Source: Spinacia oleracea | Taxonomy: Eukaryota > Streptophyta > Magnoliopsida > Caryophyllales > Amaranthaceae | Direction: 5' to 3' | NCBI RefSeq assembly: GCF_020520425.1 | Contig: NC_079488.1 | Coordinates: 7,417,747-7,481,746 of the forward strand | Length of the DNA: 64,000 bases | In this document: piece after piece, positions 55,901-64,000 of the stretch | Layout: the number at the start of each line of letters is the position of its first letter | How positions within the stretch are numbered: the first letter of the stretch is position 1 | Position numbers and translations under genes: made by a program | The notes under the pieces: model-generated | The model's input: the letters and a program-made list of their open reading frames with translations, nothing else | Database searches by the model: none | Told to the model about the DNA's origin: nothing

Positions 55901-57988
55901 CTTGTCTTCTGATATTGTGTTAACTTTAGAGGAAATTTTCTTTGAACCTTCATATAGGGCCTTGAGGCTGTGCTCACGGATTATTTTTGTTTTTTGGATG
56001 AAATCCTTCTCGCTTACCATTTGTTCTTTTAATATTTTGTAAACTTTTGGATGTTAGTTTTTTTTGTGAGTGCTTAGATGACAACTGTAATTAGATGATA
56101 ATTGATGGATTACTATCAAAGCGGCAAGGTTTTTCTGAGCAGCGAGCAGACATGGAGGCATGCACATTTGTGATATGTGATATGATATATGCCAATGCAA
56201 CACAAATGCTTGATATAGTCGATTTATATGCAAGGGTTTCTTTCCCCAACATAACTGCGTTAGAACTCTTAGAATTTTGTACATCTTGTTGCCTGCTTTC
56301 TGCTGTTATGCTAAAATAAGATATTGTATTCTGTTTAATGGAAAGAAATCTATACAAGACAAAACTTTGTATTCTTGTTGCCTCTGGACATCACTTAGGT
56401 CTATAGGTTTATCAGTTTGGATTGTCTATTGCCGTGTGGTGAGTGATGTTAAGAAACTAGCAAACTTCACAGTTTATATTAAAGTGCAACCAAGGATTCT
56501 AGGGTATGGAGGGGAGATTGTTGAAGAATTGATTGGTGATTTCCTTTAAAATATCTAATTCAAGTATTCGTTTCCTTCTCTCTACCACCTTTTGGGACTG
56601 TTTTTAATCAATTTTTGCTCAGTTTGTGTATCTTACTCCCAGATCATCTTCTGTTTAGTTTTCCTCTTGTATATCGTGTCGTGACGGTGTTATGTAATTA
56701 TCTAATGCTCAGTTGGATTTTTTTTACAGTTGCACTTGCACGACTGCTTTTTCCAATGGAAGCGAAAGTTGCTATGGATATTGCACAAGTGGATGGTACT
56801 TCTGAATTCACATTGTCAAAGAACATAGCTGATGCACGGAGAAATGCTGTGGACTTGAATGAGGCCCCCTTCATATTGAAAGAGGAGCATTTGCAAAGGA
56901 TGAAAGCATTATCTAGAACTGGTAAACAAAATATCAAATACTCTTCATTGGCCTTGAGATATGCTACTTTTTCGGTTTCTTTTATACTCTTATTTGTTCA
57001 GTTAGAATCGATGACATGCTTGATCGATTGCTGTTCTTTAACGATCTTATGTTGGCAAATTTGAAAACCTTATCTGGGCAAGTCCCTGTAAAAGTATTTT
57101 AGAGGAGTTTTTAGAACTTGCAAGTTGCAAGCTATAATATTTTAGAATTACAAACACTAAGAAGCAACAAAAATTAGGGAACTGGTGTCCGTGGACACCT
57201 TCATGGACAATTTGATCTGCCATTGGTTACACACAAATGACATACTAAATACTCGCTCTTGTTAGCTCAAGGGGTGTTTGGTTAGGAGAGGTTTGACCGT
57301 TTGAGGGAAAAAGAGCTTGAGGTGAACTAGAGGGTTGACCTTTTGAAAAGGCTAATTCGAAGTGTTTGGTTAGGATAGGTTTAGAAGAGAGTTTTGGGGT
57401 GAAAAATCTCAACATATGAGTTTTTTGCAATTAGAGGTTTGAGAAAGTGAATGTAAATTGACTACTTTGTCCTAAAATTACAAACCTCAGTTTTAATGAC
57501 TGTTTTTTGCTGTGCGTTTCGCGTGTCCGAAACGATTCGGAAACGACCAGCATCAATTTTTTGCCGTTTTCGTGCATCATAGTAAGCTAATATACACAAC
57601 TGACATATAGTCAAACCAGCTAAAAACTCCTAACCAAACAGGGCCTAAGTTAATATGATGTTCAAGATTCTATACATGGAACTGAATTGGTTGGTCCTAA
57701 AATGATGTTATGTTTTTTGCAGTTGAGCTTGGGAAGCGTTTCTTTCCCCGGTGCTCTGACGTTCTTAATAAGATTATGGACGCAGAAGATCTATCACAGC
57801 TTGCATTCCTAGGAAAAGATACTCCGGAAGAACGGCAAAGGAAGAGAAAACGATACCTTGAACTACAAGACGCTTTAACTAAGGCCTTTTCAGAGGACAA
57901 AGAAGAGTTTGATCGTTCCACATTATCGTCATCATCGTCGTCCACACCAATGGGGAGGCCTTATGGTAAGACAAATTTCAAAAGGTAA
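49989..57988 (+). CDS. NPR1: NPR1-type salicylic-acid co-regulator (four exons)
   Basis: Exons 49989-50603, 54268-55015, 56730-56921 and 57723-57988 join across GT-AG introns to 606 residues, close to the family length. NPR1 proteins sense salicylic acid and act with TGA transcription factors in systemic acquired resistance. The BTB/POZ domain spans about residues 75-200, with Cys97 in VHRCILSSRSPFF. The C2HC zinc site is Cys168, Cys173, His175 and Cys178. Ankyrin repeats cover about 280-390. Then come the C-terminal ENRVALARLLFP segment (residue 452 on), a VDLNEAP motif and the basic cluster RQRKRKR. Residue 174 is Ser where Arabidopsis has the nitrosylated Cys156. Exon phases (0, 1, 1) match known NPR1 genes. 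Intron 1 is long (3,664 bp). NPR3/4-type identity is less likely but not excluded. Confidence 0.93.
52701..52980. mobile_element. Tourist-like MITE in NPR1 intron 1
   Basis: Imperfect inverted ends (CACTATGTTTGGATAACTAT at the left, TTATCTAAACACAACC at the right) pair over about 35 bp. They are flanked by TTA and TAA, suiting the 3-bp target of PIF/Harbinger-type elements. The interior is GA-rich on one side and CT-rich on the other. Confidence 0.6.
55117..55156. repeat. (AACCC)8 microsatellite in NPR1 intron 2
   Basis: Eight uninterrupted AACCC units begin about 100 bp after exon 2. The unit is not the plant telomere heptamer. Confidence 0.85.
55487..55662. mobile_element. hAT-type MITE in NPR1 intron 2
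   Basis: This 176-bp element has inverted ends CAGTGGCGGACCTT and AAGATCCGCCATTG. It is flanked by the exact 8-bp duplication GCCATAAT (55479-55486 and 55663-55670). The interior has GGGGGGCC tracts. It is non-coding. Confidence 0.8.
57271..57645. mobile_element. MITE-like element in NPR1 intron 3
   Basis: Near-perfect inverted ends GTGTTTGGTTAGGAG and CTCCTAACCAAACA flank about 375 bp. An extra internal copy of GTGTTTGGTTAGGA lies near 57361. The target duplication is unclear (possibly a trinucleotide), so the superfamily is not assigned. Confidence 0.6.
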
Positions 57989-59311
57989 CTAAACTCCCTC
58001 GAAAGCTCTAATAAGTCTCACACGACCGCACTTGTATGTATGATATATATTTGTATGAATATGTATGATAATTATTCTTTCTTTTTTGTATCTTGGCCAC
58101 TGTTCGCTCTCTTTTTGGTCTGTAAAATAATTTTTGACCGATTTATTAGCTATTACATGATAGAATTGTATTTTTATACCGTCTTTATAAGATCGGAGTT
58201 ATACCAGACTTAGGAAGTACCAACTAGTTGTACTGCCATCGGAGACATTCTTTTGTGAGATGACTTATCAGATTACTCTACCAGAACCATTCATCGTTTG
58301 TTACCTCACCATACTGCAAGAAAATGAATCAAAGGTACACATTTTTGTTCTTTTCTTTGTTTTGTTTTATATTTCCCTAGCATTTCAATTTGAAATTATG
58401 ATATTGGTGAAATCACAAATGGTAATTGAGTCAAGGCCATATCTTCAAAGTAATCTGGAACACTACTTCAGGGTAAAGATGGTTGTGGCCCGGGTTAGGC
58501 TTCGGGCCGAGCCACGGGTGTGGCTTGAACGGGACCGTCCACTCTGCATCGGGTCGGGTTGAAACTTACAAATATAGGGTCCAAGCCCTCGTCAGGCCAT
58601 AGTGCCTAAGTCTAATTTTGTTAAATTTAGCATGTTTTGGTTTGTCGTGTTTTTTCCAAACAAAGGCGGCCCAGGCATGGCCCACGTCTTCGTGCTTGTG
58701 CCCGCGTTGGGTCGGGCCTCAGGGTGGTTTTTATCCATTTATTCTCATCTTTCTCACACAATTTGGAAGGACTAGTTAATCGATACCTCGACCCGAAGTT
58801 TATCATTAATTAGTACGGAGTAACTTTATTACTTCCTATGTTCCGGAAATATCGTACGATTTGTTTTTTACACTATTCACACTACCTTTGGCCATTTTTT
58901 GAGATTTGTACGTAAGAAAATTTTAGTCATGTGGGGCCATGTTGGATTCATATCGATATATATTTTCTAAATATTAATTTTTTTTAATTTTTATTTGCAC
59001 ACAATTTGAGATATTAAGAGTCAAATTAATGGTTAGAGGAATAAAAGTCACCCATGGGGCCATGGTGCGATAGTGCGATATTTTGAAATGGAGTAAGTAT
59101 TTATTATTTTTTTTTTGAAAACGGAGTAACTTTTTCTTAATGTATTGAAAAAAGATTAGACTAATTGTTGTTGAAGTACCAAATATTGAATTTGAAACTT
59201 TTTTCTCAGATTTTTCACTTCACAAACATATCATTTTGATACATATTACTGACTGTTTAAGGTTGGTTGCTTGAGTAAACAACTTCGATTCCTATGGATC
59301 CAAAAGTTCCA
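57989..59311. other. Intergenic region between the convergent NPR1 and CRR42 genes
   Basis: No gene is visible. A GC-rich patch at about 58480-58740 has loosely inverted ends (GGTAAAGATGGTTGTGGCCC and GGGCCTCAGGGTGGTTTTTA) and may be a decayed hAT element. A Stowaway-like MITE follows at 58830-59099. Confidence 0.5.
58830..59099. mobile_element. Stowaway-like MITE
   Basis: Ends CTTCCTATGTTCCGGAAATA and TATTTTGAAATGGAGTAAG are imperfect inverted repeats sharing ATATCGYACGA-like sequence inside. TA flanks both sides. Confidence 0.55.
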
Positions 59312-61074
59312 TCATTCATCCAATTCGAGAGGTTTGAAGTATTTCCTATCTATAAGATATGTTCCAATGCTCAAACGGATAGCCCATACATCCATAGGTT
59401 TTCTAGATACAATCCTGCAATAATCACAAAGTCCATGTATAAATTCTACTGTATATATAGTATGTAATATCATAGAATTATAAAAATAAGCTATGTTGTA
59501 AGTTTCACATTCACTCTAATCTATACTATCGTTAGAACTCCAAGGCAAGAAATGACATCTAGTCACATATTATTTTCCTATATAAATATAGCATGATGAA
59601 GCGTCATATTTGACGTGTCATCTCATATAATTTTCTTGATCATGAAAAAAAAAGTTACGGAATAGTTAAAGGTTTGAAATCTGTAACCTCTTGTTTGTTA
59701 ATCACATATTTTAACCATTATGCCACAACTCATTTTGTTGTTTCTTATACATACAAAATTTATTTAAGTCAATATAATTAGAAACATGATCTGGATCATT
59801 TCTTAATAGTCACACATTACTGATTAGTCATTACTTTTACAAGTTACTAATCCTTACATGATAAAATTTATTGGAAAATGTTTGGTTGACCCTAAAGGTT
59901 GGCAACCCCTAAGATACATGTAACATAAAATAATATATAAGTATAATTAATTGAAGAGAGAGTGTGTTGAATGTAAAGTTTCAATGCATTTATAACCAAT
60001 CAAAATTTAATATTAAAAGGGTTACCAACCCTTAGGGTTACTCTATCATTGTCCAAATTTATTAAAGCGTACTCAAACTAAGATATATTTTACGGAGTAA
60101 TGTAACAAATTAAATTAGACTCAAACGAGTTATAATAATCTAAAATTAATCCATTTTTCTACGTATCGGAGCCTCGTCCGAGACCATAACTAATTAAAAT
60201 ATAAAACAATCTAAAATATCATGATAGAAGGGACTAGTTACCAACATTTATTATACAATCTTGTATTACTAATTAGCTTTGTAGCAATAATATTTTGCAT
60301 TTCCAGCCATGTCAAGCATGATTACACATTATTAACTCGACAAGTGATCTCTATTACGGCATCATTTTTTGTTTCCAGTTTTCTGTTTTTTACAAAATTA
60401 AAATCAAAATTTAAAAACCACAAAAAGTAGTTTCCACAAAACCTATTTTTTAGTTCATGATTCAATCTAAATTGTATGACTTTCAAAATCAAAAAACCAA
60501 AAACTAGAAACTGGTAGTGATACCAAACGCGGACTAAGCTATTCCTTTAAAATGTTTATTGTACAACATTCGTAGCATGCATCATGTGCATTTAAATCTC
60601 AATTCTATGAGTATAACAAAACAACATTGGTGGGGGCAATTGAATATGCTTAATTACTTGCAAAACTACAAAATTTTAATCTTAAGCAAGCAAAACTAAT
60701 TAACATGATAATAGTAATTGTAGTCTTAATTAAGATGCTTACCTTCCAACATCACCAGTATTAACTAAGCCATTATTAACTCTAAGGCAAGGAACAGAAG
60801 CAGCTGTCTTAATCATTTCAGGAGCCTCAGTAATAATAACTGGAGAACCTATTATCAACTTATTAGATGCATCTTTCCTTGTTGTCTTTTCTGGGAATGA
60901 TTGTTCATTGAGAAGTTCACATTTGAAAACAAACCCTCGTTTTCGTGTTCGTGTTCGTGTTCGAATACTGATAATAGGTGTTGGAAACGATGTCGTTGAA
61001 GAGGTTTGATGGTTTGGGTATGGCTTACATATGATGATGGAAGATAAAGAAAGTGACATTGATGATGAACACAA
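59312..61074 (-). CDS. CRR42: CHLORORESPIRATORY REDUCTION 42-like chloroplast protein (two exons)
   Basis: Exon 1 is 61074-60743 and exon 2 is 59414-59312, with a 1,328-bp GT-AG intron and a split Arg codon, giving 144 residues. CRR42 is a DUF3148 protein needed for assembly of the chloroplast NAD(P)H dehydrogenase-like complex in the stroma. The first 50 or so residues (MCSSSMSLSLSS..., Ser/Thr-rich, then RTRTRTRKR) look like a transit peptide. The conserved domain runs from IIGSPVIITEAPEMIKTA through PCLRVNNGLVNTGDVGR to exon 2, IVSRKPMDVWAIRLSIGTYL, ending FKPLELDE. Exon 2 is too short to stand out alone, but it completes the domain. The RTRTRTR stretch is encoded by a GTGTTC-type microsatellite (minus strand). 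Confidence 0.9.
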
Positions 61075-61947
61075 GTAGTTCGAGTAGTTTGTAGAGAGGT
61101 AAGGTAAGGGAAGGGAAGGAAAGAGATAACAAAAAGTTTTATGTGGCTCTTGTAAACTTTTGATGGTGTACGTTGTACATGCTTTTTTCTTATACTATCT
61201 CCCTTTCATAAAGATCTTTGTGGTTACTGTTTGTACAAATAAAAACAAAATAGAAAAGTTGACTGACTAAATAAAATATGGATGAAAAAAAATGTGTAAA
61301 AAATTGTAAGAAAATGATAATAATAAAGTAAGAGAAAGTGAGGACAGAAGATTCTAACTCTAAAAGTGGTAACTAAAGGTTCTGTTTTATTCGATTTATA
61401 TTGGCTGAAGTTATATTATCTGAACTTATTTGAACTTAACTGAACTTATGTATCTGAAAAACTTATTTTGTTTGAAATAAACTTATTTGTGTGTGAAAAA
61501 CTTATCTGAATTTTTTTGTCTGAAATAAGTCAAAATAAGTCGAACAGAACAGAGCCTGATTACACATATTCAACCAAATATAAACGAGGGATAAACAAGT
61601 TGTACACAAATTGTGGGATACTCCATCGTTGATTTTTATTAGATGATATGGCACACAACTACACAAGTGGTACCACAAGACTAACAAACATAAGCAAAGC
61701 TCCAAAAAAAAAAAAAGAGGAGTGATGTTTTTTGCACTTTCCTAATGAAGTTTACAGAATGAGTAAACAAAGGTTTCCACCTTATCACCTCCCAACAAAC
61801 TCAAGATGAAGCCATAATATACAAGTATAATATTGATTTGATTAAAATCAAAATCCAAACTGAATTGATTTGATTCCCTTTATCACTCAGCCTTCTTCCT
61901 TTTATTATCTTCATCATCACCTCAACTTGCTATCTTACAACCCAAAA
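61075..61947. other. Divergent intergenic region between CRR42 and the DUF6817 gene
   Basis: The two genes are transcribed away from each other, so both promoters lie in these 873 bp. A GA-rich tract (61095-61125) lies just upstream of CRR42. A MITE-like repeat sits at 61378-61556. Confidence 0.5.
61378..61556. mobile_element. Small MITE-like repeat with CTGAACTTA words
   Basis: Imperfect inverted ends GGTTCTGTTTTATTCGATTT and ATAAGTCGAACAGAACAGAGCC-like flank a core of repeated CTGAACTTA and GAAAAACTTAT words. No clear target duplication is seen. Confidence 0.5.
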
Positions 61948-64000
61948 ATGTCACCTACACCTTCATCAGATCAGGCCACCACCACCACCACCACCACCAC
62001 CTACCTCCACACCCTCCTAGACTCAGCCAGACCATTCCTCCGCGGCGAGCTGGAAAACATCGACCCCAAACTCCCTTCCCTGGTGGCTGTCCTCCGCTCT
62101 GTAGGCGCAGGGGAGTGTTGGCATAAACACGGAAGCTTCCTTGATCACCTTGTTGACATTTATCGTATTCTCAAACTCTGGGGTGTTTGTGATGCTGTCT
62201 GCCTTTGCGGCCTCTTTCACTCTGCTTATTCCAACTCCTATGTCAACCTCGCCATCTTTGATCCCTCCACCGGCCGTGACACCGTCCGAGCTTATGTCGG
62301 AGATAAAGCCGAAAGCCTCATCCACCTCTTCTGCATCGTCCCAAGACAACCCCTTATTCATGAACAACTCATCTTTCAGTACTCTGATTCTGAGCTTGTT
62401 CAACACTTGAAGGCGTCTGAGAGTTCACTTCGAGATATCAAAGAGAACGGATTACTATCGTCGTCAGGTAGACCACTAAATCTTAAATGGACTTGGTCCA
62501 CAATAAATTTATTTTGGATTATGCCTAAAAAAAAGTGTGTCAATAACTATATAATCCGTGCCTTAATACTCACCACGGTTTGATCAACACAGACTTTTTG
62601 GTAATTTAATTGACTTATTTGTTAATTTATTAGGTGGTAGTTGATAGTAGAGTATTTTTTTTTTAATATAGTTAGTAGGAAATATATCGAATAGAGTGGT
62701 GAGAGCTCAACTTCGGTTGTTATAAAAATTGATAGAACCTAAAATGGATGGCGGTCGGAATGAATAAAACGAAGATTTTAGAAGGTCGAGTGGGGTGGAG
62801 GGAGTTGAAATTTTTATGTTTTTTAGGAACTGAATATACGTGAGTCCATGCTTAAGTGAGAGAAATAATATAATATTAGTAAAAGTATGTATTTATAGAA
62901 ACTAGGTGACTATTAAGAAACGACTTTATAAGGAAAACGGGACAGAGGAAGTAGTTTCTAATTTATTTTGGCATGTTTAATAGAATAAATATGGAATAAA
63001 AATATCAAATTGGTGCCGTACTGTCGTTGATTTTTTAAGTCACGATTCCCTTTTAAAAACACAGGGTTACTATGATTTAAAAAATGTTTACTATCTAAAA
63101 AATTTGATGTTTAATTTATTATAATTACTAAATGAACAACAATACTAAAAGTCCCTGTGTATGTAAAGAATGTACAAGAGAAAATTATTGGTTTTGGTCT
63201 ACTGCTAATATTAAATGTATTATTATCATATTATGGATCATGCCCAGGCAAGAATAATCCCAGTAAAGACGAGAAATGGAGGCAGAAGATCAACTCTTTG
63301 GTTCCTGAAGATGGGTTAGTAGTGAAGCATATCAAGACAGGGGAAGATATCAGGGTTTCTAGGAGGATTATCTCTATCTTTGTGTTAATGACAATAGCTG
63401 ATTTCAGTGATCAGCTCTTTAACTTTCAGGATGTGTTGTTTGATAATGCAGATGGTAAGCTTGAATTCTCAGGCAATAATGTTCAGTCTTTGTGGCCCGG
63501 AAATGGGAAACCGGGCCTTTGGCTACATTCACTGTCAAAGATGGCAGCAGTTTATATGCTGCTTGTTAGGGAAGAAGAGATTATGATACATGAGAGGAAA
63601 ATGAAAATGAAAAAAGCTGATGACGAAATTACAGAGGTTTTAAAATCAAGAGATGAAGATATAGAGCTGATTGTACCACCAGTTTTTGAAAACTGTACAG
63701 CGGTTTTGAACTCAGAGGATCAGATAGAAGCTAGAGATTTGTATTGGGAAGCTGTTTGTGAGTATGAGAAAATAGGGTTGGAAAAAGCTGAAGAGTTTTT
63801 GTTAAAGAGTATTGAGAAGAACCCTTTTGTTGGGGAGCCTCATGTGGTTTTGAGTCAGCTGTATTTAGGAAAAGAGAGGTTTGAGGAAGCGGAACGAGAG
63901 GCGGAGAGAGGTTTGGTTCTTTTGCTTGAATGGGGAAGTCCATGGGATAAGAGGATGTCTTGGGAAGGTTGGATTGCTTGGGCAAGAGTTTTGTTAATGA
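61948..64000 (+). CDS. DUF6817/TPR-like protein gene (3' end outside the window)
   Basis: I start at ATG 61948 (MSPTPSSDQ); the frame upstream is open but has no ATG. Exon 1 (61948-62467) encodes a Thr-rich stretch from a CAC microsatellite, then a DUF6817-like domain (ECWHKHGSFLDHLVDIYRIL, LCGLFHSAYSNSYVNLAIFD, YVGDKAESLIHLFCIVPR). Its His-rich pattern resembles HD-type folds. A 780-bp GT-AG intron follows. Exon 2 (63248 onward, acceptor GCCCAG|GC) is open to the window end. It includes FVLMTIADFSDQLFNFQDVL, PGLWLHSLSKMAAVYM, and a helical region (AVCEYEKIGLEKAEEFLLKS, PHVVLSQLYLGKERFEEAER) typical of TPR repeats. The biochemical role of this family is not established as far as I know. Confidence 0.82.

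Noticed and set aside
58480..58740. GC-rich patch as a hAT element
   Set aside because: The ends are only loosely inverted and no target duplication is visible, so I left it as a possibility within the intergenic entry.
60221..60430. 69-codon frame with hydrophobic stretches
   Set aside because: It lies in the CRR42 intron on the opposite strand and is AT-rich. The apparent membrane segment reflects T-richness.
61870..61947. Upstream extension of the DUF6817 protein by 26 residues
   Set aside because: The frame is open but begins without ATG; the first ATG in frame is at 61948.

Overview
The window is nuclear DNA from a dicot plant. Evidence: GT-AG introns, an NPR1-type immune regulator, a chloroplast NDH-assembly protein (CRR42), and plant-type LINE, Ty1/copia, Tat/Ogre-like Ty3/gypsy, MULE, hAT and Helitron sequences. 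Gene style and repeat content suggest Caryophyllales, probably Amaranthaceae (beet/spinach/quinoa group). That placement is an inference; no marker in the window fixes the species.

Layout. 1-2048: a 3' terminal exon of an unrecognised gene, then AT-rich spacer. 2049-8983: a complete L1-like LINE on the minus strand with a 13-bp target-site duplication (TSD). 8984-12211: two long-TIR MULE-type elements with 9-bp TSDs, then Helitrons. 12212-44933: a three-level nest of LTR retrotransposons. Outermost is a minus-strand copia element (copia-B, 12217-44928, TSD CTTCC). Its left LTR is split by a Tat/Ogre-like gypsy element (12614-35028, TSD GAATC). That element is split in turn by a plus-strand copia element of the same family as copia-B (copia-A, 15141-25552, TSD CTAAT). 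44934-49650: AT-rich spacer with Helitrons, a hAT element and a nested Stowaway-like MITE. 49651-64000: the gene-rich end, with NPR1 (+, four exons), CRR42 (-, two exons) and a DUF6817/TPR-like gene (+, running off the window).

The host genes are structurally intact where complete. NPR1 is reconstructed from four exons to 606 codons plus stop. CRR42 needs a 103-bp second exon found about 1.3 kb from exon 1. The last gene has a second exon from 63248 to the window end. NPR1 and CRR42 are convergent. Each NPR1 intron carries a different MITE-like insertion, and a hAT element lies about 340 bp upstream of its start codon.

The most unusual locus is the gypsy element. It keeps LTRs, a primer-binding site and a gag-protease frame, but no reverse transcriptase or integrase is visible. 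In antisense it carries a spliced gene resembling plant-mobile-domain proteins. Six copies of a GGCGCC-rich double-hairpin module occur only in this element: one in each LTR, one in the 5' leader, and three around or inside the antisense gene. Outside the LTR nest, the 9-mer TACTCCGTA recurs far more often than chance predicts.
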